Source: Mangrovactinospora gilvigrisea (lineage in GTDB: Bacteria > Actinomycetota > Actinomycetes > Streptomycetales > Streptomycetaceae). Taken from it: a stretch of DNA of 64,000 nucleotides. Under the pieces are notes generated by a model. It did no database searches and had not been told where the DNA came from. It saw only the letters and a program-made list of their open reading frames with translations. Where the stretch lies: contig NZ_MLCF01000043.1 in assembly GCF_001879105.1 (NCBI RefSeq), forward strand, positions 62,001 to 126,000. The letters run 5' to 3'. The translations under genes and the position numbers were made by a program. Of the stretch, positions 46,905-55,707 are shown piece after piece. The number at the start of each line of letters is the position of its first letter. The first letter of the stretch is position 1.

Positions 46905-47876
46905 TCAGGCGCCGGCGCGGCGCCGCGCCGCCTCGTAGAGCACCACGCCCGCCGCGACCCCGGCATTGAGCGACTCGGCGCCGCCCGGCATCGGGATACG
47001 CACCGTCAGGTCGCAGGTCTCGGAGACCAGCCGGGACAGGCCGTTGCCCTCGGAGCCGACCACGATCACCACCGGGCCGTCGAGCATCTCGCCGACGGAG
47101 GCGTCGGTGAGCTCGGCGCCGCCGTCCGCGGCGAGGCCGATCACCATCACGCCGGCCTTCTTCAGGGCCTCCAGCGCGCGGGTGAGGTTGGTGGCGCGGG
47201 CCACCGGCAGCCGCGCCGCCGTCCCGGCCGAGGTCTTCCACGCCCCCGCGGTCATCCCGGCGGCGCGCCGCTCGGGGACGATCACGCCGTGCCCGCCGAA
47301 CGCCGCGGCGGAGCGGACGACCGCGCCGAGGTTCCGCGGGTCGGTGACGCCGTCCAGGGCGACCAGCAGGGCGTCCTGCCCGGCGGAGGCGGCCGCGTCC
47401 AGCAGCTCGTCGGGGTGCGCGTACTCGTAGGGCGGCACCTTCAGCGCCACGCCCTGGTGGTTCAGCCCGCCGGTGATCCGGTCCAGCTCGCCGCGCGGCG
47501 TCTCCATCAGCGGGACGTTCCGCTCCACGGCGAGCTTGAGCACCTCGCGGACGCGGTCGTCGCTGTCGATGTACTGGGCGACGTAGACGGCGGTCGCCGG
47601 CACCCCGGCGCGCATCGCCTCGGCGACCGGGTTGCGGCCGACGACCATCTCGGACCCGAGCTTGGCGGCGGGCCCGCCGCGGTGGCCGCTCTGCCGCGCG
47701 GACCGCCGCGCCGAGGCGGCGGCCTGGCGCTGCTTGGCGTGCCCCTTCCGCATCTCCGCGGGCGGGGTCGGGCCCTTGCCCTCGAGCGACCGACGCCCGT
47801 GGCCCCCGGTGCCGACGACCGCACCCTTCTTGGACCCAGGGTTGCGGCGATTCCTCCGCTGGCTGTTCCCGGCCAT
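46905..47876 (-). CDS. rlmB: 23S rRNA 2'-O-methyltransferase RlmB-type (SPOUT family)
   Basis: A 323-residue TrmH-type methyltransferase. A basic N-terminal extension (about 1-75) precedes the substrate-binding domain (MVVGRNPVAEAMRAG) and the knotted SPOUT domain with ALDGVTDPRNLGAVVRSA, VIVVGSEGNGLSRL and IPMPGGAESLNAGVAAGVVLYE. Members methylate the ribose of G2251 in 23S rRNA or a related site. ATG 47876 has GAGAGGGA upstream. The gene lies downstream of cysS, as is usual, but a hairpin separates them. Confidence 0.9.
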   Translation of the reverse strand: MAGNSQRRNRRNPGSKKGAVVGTGGHGRRSLEGKGPTPPAEMRKGHAKQRQAAASARRSARQSGHRGGPAAKLGSEMVVGRNPVAEAMRAGVPATAVYVAQYIDSDDRVREVLKLAVERNVPLMETPRGELDRITGGLNHQGVALKVPPYEYAHPDELLDAAASAGQDALLVALDGVTDPRNLGAVVRSAAAFGGHGVIVPERRAAGMTAGAWKTSAGTAARLPVARATNLTRALEALKKAGVMVIGLAADGGAELTDASVGEMLDGPVVIVVGSEGNGLSRLVSETCDLTVRIPMPGGAESLNAGVAAGVVLYEAARRRAGA

Positions 47877-47951
47877 CAGGCGTCCCTCTCAGAAAGCATC
47901 AAGTAATCACAACAAGCGTAACCGTCCGTGAACACCCCACGGACCGCCGGC

Positions 47952-47981
47952 GCCCCGGCGCCCCGGGTGGGGTGCCGGGGC
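47952..47981 (-). terminator. Terminator after cysS
   Basis: A 14-bp stem with one G-U pair and a four-base loop, 39 bases beyond the cysS stop. Confidence 0.55.
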
Positions 47982-48019
47982 CGAGGGGCGGCAACAGCGA
48001 CCCCCGCCGACCGCACCGC

Positions 48020-49417
48020 TCAGGCGAGCGACCACCGCGGACCCGCCGCGGTGTCCTCCACCACAACCCCGGCGTCCCCCAGCGCATCCCGCATCGCGTC
48101 GGCGGTCGCCCAGTCCTTCCGTCCCCGCGCCGCCTCCCGCTGCGCCAGCAGCGCCGCGACCAGCGCGTCCACCGCGGACCTCAGCTTCTCCCCCTCGCCG
48201 GAGGCCGCGCCCCCGCTCCACCCGGCATCGAGCGGATCGAGCCCCAGCACCCCCAGCATCGCCCGCACCTCGGTCAACCGGCGCCGCACGGCGTCCTTGT
48301 CGCCCTCGCCGAGGGCGACATTGCCCGCCCGCACGGTGCGGTGCACCTCGGCCAGCGCCTGCGGCACCCCGAGGTCCTCGTCCATGTGCGCGGCGAACGC
48401 CTCGGGCACCGCCTCGGCCGGCTCGGCGACGCCGACCAGCTCGACGGCGCGCTGCACGAACCCCTCGATCCGGCCGAAGCCCTCCTCCGCCTCGCGCAGC
48501 GCCCCCTCGCTGTACTCGATCGCGGAGCGGTAGTGCGGCGTCCCCAGGTAGTAGCGGAGCACGATCGGGCGCCAGCGCTTGACCATCTCGGAGACGAGCA
48601 CCGAGTTGCCCAGCGACTTGCTCATCTTCTCGCCGGCCATGGTCACCCACTCGTTGTGCATCCAGTACCGGGCGAAGGGGTCGCCGGCTCCGGTCGACTG
48701 GGCGAGCTCGTTCTCGTGGTGAGGGAAGATCAGGTCCCGTCCGCCGCCGTGGATGTCGAACTCGGCGCCCAGGTACTTCCGGGCCATCGCCGAGCACTCC
48801 AGGTGCCAGCCGGGGCGCCCCGGCCCCCACGGGGAGGGCCAGTGCGGCTCGCCCGGCTTGGCGGCCTTCCACAGCGCGAAGTCGCGGCCGTCCCGCTTGC
48901 CGGTCTCGCCCTCGCTCTCCGGCTGCCGCAGGTTGTCCAGCTTCTGCCGGGAGAGCGCGAGGTAGCCGGGCTGCGAGCGGACGTCGAAGTAGACGCTGCC
49001 CTCGGAGGGGTAGGCGTGGCCGCGCTCCATGAGCTGCTGCATCAGCTCGACCATCTCGGTGATGTGGCCGGTGGCGCGGGGCTCGTGCTGCGGGGCGAGG
49101 CAGCCCAGCGCGTCGTAGGCGGCGTTGAAGGCCCGCTCGTTGCGGTGCCCGATCTCCCACCAGGGGCTGCCGGACTCCTTCTCCTTCGCCAGGATCTTGT
49201 CGTCGATGTCCGTGACGTTGCGGACGAAGGTGACGCGGTAGCCGCGGTACTCCATCCAGCGGCGCAGGATGTCGAAGTCGACGCCGGAGCGGATGTGGCC
49301 GATGTGCGGGGCCGACTGCACGGTGGCACCGCACAGGTAGATCGAGACGCAGCCGTCCACGAGCGGGACGAAGTCACGGATCTGCCGGGCGCTGGTGTCG
49401 TACAGCCGAATGCTCAC
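48020..49417 (-). CDS. cysS: Cysteinyl-tRNA synthetase
   Basis: A 465-residue class I synthetase charging tRNA-Cys. The HIGH motif reads [13 protein letters not shown], preceded by the zinc-ligand Cys in LCGATV; further zinc-site sequence HLECSAM and HHENELAQS and the KMSKS loop EKMSKSLGN are present. The full length and presence of the C-terminal DALR-like domain argue against the mycothiol ligase MshC. GTG 49417 is seven bases after TACCCT (complement of 49424-49429), indicating a leaderless mRNA. A longer upstream reading is a shadow. Confidence 0.95.
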   Translation of the reverse strand: MSIRLYDTSARQIRDFVPLVDGCVSIYLCGATVQSAPHIGHIRSGVDFDILRRWMEYRGYRVTFVRNVTDIDDKILAKEKESGSPWWEIGHRNERAFNAAYDALGCLAPQHEPRATGHITEMVELMQQLMERGHAYPSEGSVYFDVRSQPGYLALSRQKLDNLRQPESEGETGKRDGRDFALWKAAKPGEPHWPSPWGPGRPGWHLECSAMARKYLGAEFDIHGGGRDLIFPHHENELAQSTGAGDPFARYWMHNEWVTMAGEKMSKSLGNSVLVSEMVKRWRPIVLRYYLGTPHYRSAIEYSEGALREAEEGFGRIEGFVQRAVELVGVAEPAEAVPEAFAAHMDEDLGVPQALAEVHRTVRAGNVALGEGDKDAVRRRLTEVRAMLGVLGLDPLDAGWSGGAASGEGEKLRSAVDALVAALLAQREAARGRKDWATADAMRDALGDAGVVVEDTAAGPRWSLA

Positions 49418-49503
49418 AACCCAAGGGTAGACGCTGAGCGAGACCGTCCGGTCCCCCATTACTACTGTTGCCGACACAAGCCACAGGCCATTCACACGAC
49501 CCG

Positions 49504-50295
49504 TCACACGTTGAGGTCGCGCCGCTCGAAGAGCACCGTTCCCAGCACCACCGCGACCACCGTCACCCCGGCCAGCAGCAGGCATCCGCTCGCCGAGATC
49601 CCGTGCACCAGCGGAGTATTGCCGTCGAACCAGTAGAACGGCGAGAAGTGCTTGATCCCGCCGATCCCCTTGATCAGCGGCAGGAAGGAGTTGGCCAGGT
49701 ACCCGAAGACGACCACCACCACGCCGATGCCCAGCGACAGCCCGCGCTTTCCGGTGCCGGCGCTCACCAGCAGCGTCACCCCGCCGGTGCAGACGCCCAG
49801 CAGCACCAACTGCAGCGTGGCGGCGGCGATCCCGCTCGCCGCGACGGCGCCCAGTCCGACCGGTCCGCGCAGCGCCAGCAGCGCCGCCACCACCAGCACC
49901 CCGAAGCCGGCCAGCACCGCGACCATCGCCGCGAAGCGCTGCAGCACCAGCTTGCGGCGGCTCACCGGTTGGGCGAGCAGCAGGTCCAGCAGCCCGGACT
50001 CCTCCTCCCCGGCCACCGCCCGGGTGGCCGTCACCAGCGCATAGGCCGAGAACAGCATGGCCAGCATGATCCCGAAGACGGTCGACCCCAGATATCCGGC
50101 GGGCGATCCGTAGTCCTGCATGCCGAGGGCCTTCTGCAGCGACTGCGGGGCGCCCGCCATGACGTTGCCCTTGGCCTTGCCGATCAGCTTGTAGCTGGAG
50201 GTGTAGAGCACGCTGACGACGACCACGCCGTACGTCCATGCGACGAGCGCCTTGCGGCCGTCCCTGATCGTCTTTCCGAGGACGCTACGCGCCAT
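49504..50295 (-). CDS. ABC-2 type exporter permease
   Basis: A 263-residue membrane protein with six hydrophobic helices and a conserved AGEEESGLLDLLLAQPVSRRKL loop typical of ABC-2 permeases. Its start overlaps the upstream ATPase gene by 11 bases, so the two form one exporter. Substrate unknown; the TetR gene at the head of the operon suggests a drug or lipid-like molecule. Confidence 0.85.
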   Translation of the reverse strand: MARSVLGKTIRDGRKALVAWTYGVVVVSVLYTSSYKLIGKAKGNVMAGAPQSLQKALGMQDYGSPAGYLGSTVFGIMLAMLFSAYALVTATRAVAGEEESGLLDLLLAQPVSRRKLVLQRFAAMVAVLAGFGVLVVAALLALRGPVGLGAVAASGIAAATLQLVLLGVCTGGVTLLVSAGTGKRGLSLGIGVVVVVFGYLANSFLPLIKGIGGIKHFSPFYWFDGNTPLVHGISASGCLLLAGVTVVAVVLGTVLFERRDLNV

Positions 50296-51262
50296 GGCCG
50301 GTCACTCCCCCGGTCTCCCTGCCGCCGTTGTGGTTGTAGAGGGTGAAGAACACTTCCTCGAGGTCCGGCTCCTCCAGCTCCAGCGCCGCCACCCCGTACC
50401 GGGCCAGCGCCTTCACCAGGCCGTCGGCGCGCCCGTCGAGGGTGCAGCGCAGCTCGCTGCCGCCGGCCGCGTCCGCGGCGGGCCGCACCTCGAGGTCCCG
50501 CACGCCCGGCGTCCTGGCGAACGCCTCGGCGTCGACCTCCTCCGGGCCCTCGTCCAGCCGCACCGCGACGTGCCGCACGGCGTGCTCGCGCAGCGAGTCC
50601 ACGGTGTCGACGGTCAGCAGCCTGCCCTCCCGGATGACGGCGACCCGGTCGGCGACCGCCTGGACCTCGGACATGATGTGCGAGGACATGAAGACCGTCC
50701 GGCCGTCCTCGCGCGCCTCCCGCACCAGCGCCAGGAACTCCTGCTGGAGCAGCGGGTCGAGGCCGGAGGTGGGCTCGTCGAGGATCAGCAGTTCGGGCCG
50801 GTGCATGAACGCCTGTACGACGCCGACCTTCTGGCGGTTGCCCTTGGACAGCTGCCGCACCTTGCGCTTCAGGTCGAGGTCGAGCCGTTCCGCGAGGCCC
50901 TCGATGCGCATCGGCGGCACCCCGCCGCGCAGCTCGGCGAGGAACCGCAGCGCCTCGCCGACGGTCTGCCGGGGCTCGATGACGAAGTCGCCGGCGAGGT
51001 AGCCGACGCGGCGGCGCAGCCCGGGCCCGCCGGAGCGCGGCTCCTCGCCGAGCACCCGCACCGTCCCGGAGGTGGGCCGGAGCAGGTCGAGCAGCATCCG
51101 GATGGTGGTGGACTTGCCGGCGCCGTTGGGCCCGAGGTAGCCGAAGACCTCGCCCCGCCGCACCGTCAGATCCAGCGTGTCCAGGGCCCGTACGCGCTTG
51201 CGGCCGCCGCCGTACTCCTTGCTCAGCCCTTCGGCGAGCACCGCCGCTTCCCCGCCGCTCAT
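50285..51262 (-). CDS. ABC exporter ATP-binding protein
   Basis: A 325-residue ATPase of the DrrA/CcmA-like exporter class. Walker A GPNGAGKST, signature LSKGNRQKVG (a variant of LSGGQ), Walker B LLILDEPTSGLDP and a switch His in SSHIMSEV are present; the last 90 residues form the accessory C-terminal domain. ATG 51262 overlaps the TetR stop (ATGA), and its end overlaps the permease start. Confidence 0.9.
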   Translation of the reverse strand: MSGGEAAVLAEGLSKEYGGGRKRVRALDTLDLTVRRGEVFGYLGPNGAGKSTTIRMLLDLLRPTSGTVRVLGEEPRSGGPGLRRRVGYLAGDFVIEPRQTVGEALRFLAELRGGVPPMRIEGLAERLDLDLKRKVRQLSKGNRQKVGVVQAFMHRPELLILDEPTSGLDPLLQQEFLALVREAREDGRTVFMSSHIMSEVQAVADRVAVIREGRLLTVDTVDSLREHAVRHVAVRLDEGPEEVDAEAFARTPGVRDLEVRPAADAAGGSELRCTLDGRADGLVKALARYGVAALELEEPDLEEVFFTLYNHNGGRETGGVTGHGA

Positions 51263-51918
51263 CGCTCCCCGTCCTTCCGGATGTCCTCGACGATCCGCTC
51301 CGTGACGCCGACCCAGCGCGGGTCGGTGAAGAGGCCGCGCGAGTAGATGTCGATGATCTGGCGACCGGCGCGCATCTGCGCCTCCAGGTCGTAGATGCTC
51401 TTCTCGCCGATCGCGGCGGCCAGGTGGTCGCCGAGGACGACGAAGCCCAGATGCCAGGTGATCATCGTGGCGGCGCGCGCCCGGTTGTCGTCCGAGGGGA
51501 CGACCTCGCCGTTCTCCTGCATCCGGTCGAGGTAGTCCTCGGTGCGGTCGACGACGATCTCGAAGATCCGCGCGGCGCCGGGCGTGTTCTCCCGGAACGC
51601 CTGGGCGAGGTAGCGCTGCATGGGGCCGACCTGCCGCAGCAGGTCGCCGAGCGCGGAGATCGGCGGCGCCTCGGGCGAGGCGCCCTCGGTGATCGTGAAC
51701 TTGTGCTGGACGAGCTCCAGGACGAACTGGTCGCACGCCTCCATCAGGCCCGCCTTGGACCCGAAGTGGTGCACCACCAGCGGCGCCGAGACGCCCGCGT
51801 CGGCGGCGACGGCCCGCAGCGTGGACTTCGCGATCCCGTCCTGCCCGAACCGCGCGAGAGCGGCATCCCTGATCCGCGCCCGCGTCGTGAAATCTTCCTT
51901 TGAACGCACGTTCAGCAT
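51259..51918 (-). CDS. TetR-family transcriptional regulator of the ABC exporter operon
   Basis: A 219-residue TetR protein with an N-terminal helix-turn-helix (TLRAVAADAGVSAPLVVHHFGSKAGL, about 28-53) and a divergent ligand-binding domain. It is the first gene of a three-gene operon with overlapping stops and starts. ATG 51918 is chosen because it begins just before the HTH; in-frame residues upstream look non-coding. Two palindromes flank and overlap this start, so autorepression with control of the exporter is likely. Confidence 0.85.
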   Translation of the reverse strand: MLNVRSKEDFTTRARIRDAALARFGQDGIAKSTLRAVAADAGVSAPLVVHHFGSKAGLMEACDQFVLELVQHKFTITEGASPEAPPISALGDLLRQVGPMQRYLAQAFRENTPGAARIFEIVVDRTEDYLDRMQENGEVVPSDDNRARAATMITWHLGFVVLGDHLAAAIGEKSIYDLEAQMRAGRQIIDIYSRGLFTDPRWVGVTERIVEDIRKDGER

Positions 51919-51935
51919 CTTGAACCCGCGTTCAA
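51901..51935 (-). promoter_or_regulatory. Twin palindromic operators over the TetR start codon
   Basis: TGAACG-CA-CGTTCA (51901-51914) and TTGAAC-CCGC-GTTCAA (51920-51935) share the half-site TGAAC/GTTCA, and their centres are 20 bases apart, about two helical turns. One lies inside the first codons of the TetR gene and the other just upstream. Confidence 0.75.
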
Positions 51936-52026
51936 CGCACCGCAAGCGCTTCCCCGTAAAGACCGCAACAAAAAAGCGCCGCCGCGGCCCGAGGGCCACG
52001 AACGGCGCTGCACCAGCGGGCACGGA

Positions 52027-52536
52027 CTACCGCAACGGAACCACCAACGCCGTCGCGATCCCCATCAGCCCCTCACCCCGCCCCGTGAACCCGAGCCCGT
52101 CGGACGTCGCCGCGGACACCGAGACCGGAGCCCCCACCGCCTCCGACAGCGCCGCCTCCACCTCGGAACGCCGCTTCCCCACCTTCGGCCGATTCCCGAT
52201 CACCTGAACCGCCACGTTCCCGACCGCGAACCCCGCCGCGCGCACAATCCGCGCCGCCTCGGCGAGCAGCTTCACCCCCGGCGCCCCCGCCCACTCCGGC
52301 CGCCCCATCCCGAAGTGCCGGCCCAGATCCCCCAGCCCGGCCGCCGAGAACAGCGCGTTGCACGCCGCATGCGCCAGCACGTCCGCATCGGAGTGCCCGG
52401 CGAGCCCGCACTCCTCGCCCTCCCACTTGAGGCCGCCGAGCCACAGCTCCCGACCCGCCTCGAACGCATGGATGTCCGCGCCGATCCCCACCCGCGGCAG
52501 CACGTACCCGACCTCGGAACCCGACTCAGAACCCAT
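52027..52536 (-). CDS. ispF: 2-C-methyl-D-erythritol 2,4-cyclodiphosphate synthase
   Basis: A 169-residue MEP-pathway enzyme forming the cyclic diphosphate in isoprenoid synthesis. The metal-binding GIGADIHAF and [13 protein letters not shown] motifs and the C-terminal [16 protein letters not shown] are diagnostic. ATG 52536 is preferred because GGAG lies nine bases upstream; GTG 52545 is in frame but touches that GGAG. The gene overlaps the end of ispD by 11 bases. Confidence 0.94.
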   Translation of the reverse strand: MGSESGSEVGYVLPRVGIGADIHAFEAGRELWLGGLKWEGEECGLAGHSDADVLAHAACNALFSAAGLGDLGRHFGMGRPEWAGAPGVKLLAEAARIVRAAGFAVGNVAVQVIGNRPKVGKRRSEVEAALSEAVGAPVSVSAATSDGLGFTGRGEGLMGIATALVVPLR

Positions 52537-53269
52537 CCGCGACACTCCGATGCGCCAGCAGCGCCTCCGCGAACACCAGATCCAGCGGCCGCGTCACCTT
52601 GAACGCGTGCTCGTGCCCGCGCACCGCGACCACCCGCCCGCCGGCCAGCTCCACCAGCCCGGCGTCGTCCGTGATCGGCGCCCCCGGGCCCGCCTCGCGG
52701 TGCGCCTTCTCCAGCACCGCCCGCCGAAACCCCTGCGGCGTCTGCACCGCGCGCAGCACCGACCGGTCGGGCGTGTCGAGCACCGGCTCCGCGCCGTCCG
52801 CGTCCGCCGGGCCGACCCGCTTGACGGTGTCCGTCACGGGCAGCACCGGCACCACCGCGTCCGCGCCGGCGGCGACCGCGGCCACCACCGACTCGATGAC
52901 GCCTATCGGCACCAGCGGCCGCGCGGCGTCGTGCACCAGCACGATCTCGGAGTCGTCGGCGACGGCGTCCAGGCCCAGCCGCACCGACTCCTGGCGGTCG
53001 GCGCCGCCGGGGACGACCCGGACGTCGGCGCCCTCCACCCCGCGGTCGGCGTCGAGCATCGCCCGGACATCGGCGACCTCCTCCGGCGGGGCGACCACGA
53101 CGACGCGGCCGATGGAGCGGGCCCTGCACAGCGCCCGCACCGCGTGGACCAGCATGGGGACCCCGCCCAGGGTGCGCAGGGCCTTCGGGGCTCCGGGCCC
53201 CAGACGTTCTCCCCGTCCGGCGGCGGGGACGATGGCGCTCGCGTTCAGGTTTCGTTCCTTCATCGACAT
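52526..53269 (-). CDS. ispD: 2-C-methyl-D-erythritol 4-phosphate cytidylyltransferase
   Basis: A 247-residue enzyme joining MEP to CTP. The nucleotide-binding loop [28 protein letters not shown] and the C-terminal [10 protein letters not shown]...[14 protein letters not shown] segment fit IspD. ATG 53269 or 53263 could be the start. It is transcribed with ispF by overlap; carD upstream is separated by a terminator, so the pair likely has its own promoter within 53270-53417. Confidence 0.93.
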   Translation of the reverse strand: MSMKERNLNASAIVPAAGRGERLGPGAPKALRTLGGVPMLVHAVRALCRARSIGRVVVVAPPEEVADVRAMLDADRGVEGADVRVVPGGADRQESVRLGLDAVADDSEIVLVHDAARPLVPIGVIESVVAAVAAGADAVVPVLPVTDTVKRVGPADADGAEPVLDTPDRSVLRAVQTPQGFRRAVLEKAHREAGPGAPITDDAGLVELAGGRVVAVRGHEHAFKVTRPLDLVFAEALLAHRSVADGF

Positions 53270-53292
53270 GGGTATCGACGACAGCGACAGCG

Positions 53293-53326
53293 TCGGACGG
53301 ACACCCTTCCGTGACAGTCCGTCCGA
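53293..53326. repeat. Inverted repeat in the ispD leader
   Basis: TCGGACGGAC (53293-53302) and GTCCGTCCGA (53317-53326) form a perfect ten-bp inverted repeat with a 14-base spacer, about 24 bases upstream of ispD. It could be an operator or an RNA hairpin. Confidence 0.55.
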
Positions 53327-53417
53327 TGCGTCACCGTCTCACTGCACGGCACGACACGGCACTGCGCGCAGCACGGCACGGCAGCACCGCACGAGTGAAC
53401 TGTACGAGCAAAGAGCA

Positions 53418-53461
53418 CGAGAGCCGGGGACCGGAACGAGCCTTCCGGTCCCCGGCTCTCG
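53418..53461 (-). terminator. Terminator after carD
   Basis: A perfect 19-bp stem with a six-base loop, followed on the minus strand by CTCTTTGCTCG. Confidence 0.8.
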
Positions 53462-53489
53462 AACACACCGCCACGGCGGTGCGTCGGCG

Positions 53490-53972
53490 TCAGGAGGCGA
53501 GCACCTCGTCAAGAAGCGCCTCGGCCTTGTCCTCGTTGGTGTTCTCGGCCAGCGCCAGCTCGCTGACCAGGATCTGGCGGGCCTTGGCGAGCATCCGCTT
53601 CTCGCCGGCCGACAGGCCGCGCTCGTGCTCGCGCCGCCACAGGTCGCGGACGACCTCGGCGACCTTGATGACGTCACCCGATGCAAGCTTCTCGAGGTTC
53701 GCCTTGTAGCGGCGGGACCAGTTGGTGGGCTCCTCGGTGTACGGGGCGCGAAGCACCTCGAAGACCCGGTCCAGCCCGTCCTGCCCGACTACGTCACGCA
53801 CGCCCACGAACTCCGCGTTGTCGGCGGGCACGCGCACCGTGAGATCGCCTTGGGCGACCTTGAGCACCAGATAAGTCTTGTCCACGCCTTTGATCTGGCG
53901 CACTTCGATGGCCTCGATCAGCGCGGCCCCATGATGGGGGTAGACCACGGTGTCGCCAACCTTGAACGTCAT
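53490..53972 (-). CDS. carD: CarD-family transcriptional regulator
   Basis: A 160-residue CarD/CdnL protein that binds the RNA polymerase beta subunit and stabilises open complexes at rRNA and other promoters. The polymerase-interacting domain opens with [20 protein letters not shown]; the helical C-terminal domain includes [17 protein letters not shown] and [18 protein letters not shown]. Length is standard for actinobacteria. ATG 53972 has AAGGGG upstream. The genes around it (ispD, ispF, cysS) are its usual actinobacterial neighbours. Confidence 0.96.
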   Translation of the reverse strand: MTFKVGDTVVYPHHGAALIEAIEVRQIKGVDKTYLVLKVAQGDLTVRVPADNAEFVGVRDVVGQDGLDRVFEVLRAPYTEEPTNWSRRYKANLEKLASGDVIKVAEVVRDLWRREHERGLSAGEKRMLAKARQILVSELALAENTNEDKAEALLDEVLAS

Positions 53973-54314
53973 GTGACAGGTACCCCTTCCGTGGCTATCC
54001 AGAATAGCATGCGAACCCCCCGATGATGAAGGCGTTTCCGCAGGTCAGGGCCATTCTCAGGGCTTGACAAGCGCCCCGTTTCCATGCTTTGCCCTCAAGG
54101 AGGGGGCCTTTCGGCAGGTGTCTGACGACCTGTCGATCCGCAGGTGAGGACACATATTCCGAGGATCGATCAAGGTGTTGCGGGAGGGTCGATGCGAAGG
54201 CCCGCAAGGGGCCTCGGTAATCTGATGCGGAGCTGACGACCTCTCGTACGTTCCCCACAGCCCGTACGTGTCAGCCGAAGCGGGCTACCCGATCATTCAA
54301 GGAGAAGCCGCGCC
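53973..54314. other. Divergent intergenic region with the carD promoter
   Basis: For carD, TATTCT (complement of 54001-54006) with TTCATC 18 bases upstream places transcription start near 53994, leaving a leader of about 22 bases with GGAAGGGG. Toward the lipoprotein gene, a TTGACA lies at 54064-54069 without a convincing -10 box, and CGTACGT is repeated at 54245 and 54263. No gene is seen. Confidence 0.55.
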
Positions 54315-54956
54315 GTGAGTCGCAGTCTTCCCGCGAGCACGAGCCTCCGGCGCGCCGGGGCCGCCGCCGCGCTCGTGATCGCCGCCGCCGTCTCCGCCTC
54401 CGCGTGCGGCGCCGGATCCGACGCCGCAACGAGCCAGGTCCGTCCGGACAACGCGACGGCCGACCTGAACGGCATTCATGTCGCCAACATCCAGCTGGTG
54501 GTCGACCAGAACGTGCCCGGCAAGGTGGCGGTCACGGGTTCGATCGTCAACGGCTCGAAGTCGGCGGACACCCTCACCGGCATCAGCATCTCCGGCGCGT
54601 CCGGCGCCCCGGTGAAGCTCTCCGGGGGCAGCATCGCCACGCCGAAGCAGCAGCTGGTGCGGATCGGCGGAAAGGGCAACCCCTCCGCGATCGCCACCAC
54701 CGACACGGTGACCGAGGGCGACTTCGAGAAGGTGACGTTCACCTTCCAGAACGCCGGCTCGGTGAGCCTGAACGCGGGGACCAAGTACGCCACCGGCGGG
54801 CTCGCGGGCGAGGGCCCGACGGCGGCGCCGACGCACGCGGCGTCCACCGCCTCGCCGGGCGCGACGCCGACCGGTTCGGCGACGGCGACGGCGGGTGCCA
54901 CGTCCGGCGCCACCGCCACGGCCGGCGCGACCCCGTCCTCGACGGCGACCCGCTAG
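54315..54956 (+). CDS. Secreted lipoprotein (DUF461-like) next to phoP
   Basis: A 213-residue predicted lipoprotein. The signal peptide ends in SASAC (Cys31), the globular part (about 45-165) is a beta-rich copper-chaperone-like or DUF461-like fold (NIQLVVDQNVPGKVAVTGSIVNGS), and the last 45 residues are Ala/Thr/Pro-rich. No metal-binding Met/His motif is obvious, so copper binding is not supported. GTG 54315 has AAGGAGA upstream. It converges with phoP through a strong shared terminator. Confidence 0.75.
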   Translation: MSRSLPASTSLRRAGAAAALVIAAAVSASACGAGSDAATSQVRPDNATADLNGIHVANIQLVVDQNVPGKVAVTGSIVNGSKSADTLTGISISGASGAPVKLSGGSIATPKQQLVRIGGKGNPSAIATTDTVTEGDFEKVTFTFQNAGSVSLNAGTKYATGGLAGEGPTAAPTHAASTASPGATPTGSATATAGATSGATATAGATPSSTATR

Positions 54957-54962
54957 TCCCTC

Positions 54963-55007
54963 GCGAAAGGGCGGTACCGGCGCGGCGCGCCGGTACCGCC
55001 CTTTCGC
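54963..55007. terminator. Bidirectional terminator between the lipoprotein gene and phoP
   Basis: A perfect stem of about 20 bp with a five-base loop; the arms end in GAAAGGG and CCCTTTC, giving a T-rich exit in both directions. Confidence 0.85.
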
Positions 55008-55026
55008 CGTCGGGCCGTTCGGGTGC

Positions 55027-55707
55027 CTAGGGCTCGAACTTGTACCCGAGCCCGCGCACCGTCACCAGGTGACGGGGCATCGCCGGGTTGGGCTCGACCT
55101 TCGCCCGCAGCCGCTTCACATGCACATCGAGCGTCTTGGTGTCGCCGACGTAGTCGGCGCCCCACACCCGGTCGATCAGCTGCATCCGGGTCAGCACCCG
55201 GCCCGCGTTCCGCAGCAGCATCTCCAGCAGGTCGAACTCCTTCAGCGGCAGGTCGACCTTCTTGCCGTCGACGGTGACGACGTGCCGCTCGACGTCCATC
55301 CGCACCGGACCGGCCTCCAGGGCCGCCGCCTCCACCTCCTCGGGCTCGCCGCGGCGCCGCAGCACCGCGCGGATGCGCGCGACCAGCTCCCGCGAGGAGA
55401 ACGGCTTGGTGACGTAGTCGTCCGCGCCGATCTCCAGGCCGACGACCTTGTCTATCTCGCTGTCCTTGGCCGTCACCATGATGACGGGCACGTTGGAGCG
55501 GGTCCGCAGCTGCCGGCAGACCTCCGTCCCGGGCAGACCCGGGAGCATCAGGTCGAGCAGGACAAGATCCGCTCCGGACCGGTCGAAGACGTCGAGCGCA
55601 TCGGGTCCCGTCTCGGCGACGGAGACCTCGAACCCCTCCTTCCGCAGCATGTAGGACAAGGCGTCGCTGAACGACTCCTCGTCCTCGACGACGAGAACTC
55701 GGGTCAC
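55027..55707 (-). CDS. phoP: Response regulator PhoP (RegX3-like, OmpR family)
   Basis: A 226-residue OmpR-type regulator. The receiver domain has the acidic pair in VVEDEES, the phospho-accepting Asp in LVLLDLMLPGLPG and the Lys in TKPFSSREL; the C-terminal winged helix reads LTRMQLIDRVWGADYVGDTKTLDVHVKRLRAKVE in outline. In streptomycetes PhoP controls phosphate starvation responses and represses secondary metabolism. GTG 55707 overlaps the phoR stop (GTGA). The phoR and phoU neighbours support this assignment over other OmpR regulators. Confidence 0.95.
   Translation of the reverse strand: MTRVLVVEDEESFSDALSYMLRKEGFEVSVAETGPDALDVFDRSGADLVLLDLMLPGLPGTEVCRQLRTRSNVPVIMVTAKDSEIDKVVGLEIGADDYVTKPFSSRELVARIRAVLRRRGEPEEVEAAALEAGPVRMDVERHVVTVDGKKVDLPLKEFDLLEMLLRNAGRVLTRMQLIDRVWGADYVGDTKTLDVHVKRLRAKVEPNPAMPRHLVTVRGLGYKFEP

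Noticed and set aside
48020-49417. MshC (mycothiol ligase) as an alternative to CysS
   Set aside because: Length, the KMSKS context and the C-terminal domain fit CysS; rlmB and the isoprenoid genes are normal CysS neighbours.
53995-54258. An 87-codon minus-strand frame upstream of carD
   Set aside because: It contains the likely carD promoter (TATTCT) and has no ribosome-binding site or family resemblance.
54315-54956. Copper chaperone (PCuAC-type) assignment for the lipoprotein next to phoP
   Set aside because: The Met/His copper-binding motif is not visible, so only a DUF461-like fold is claimed.
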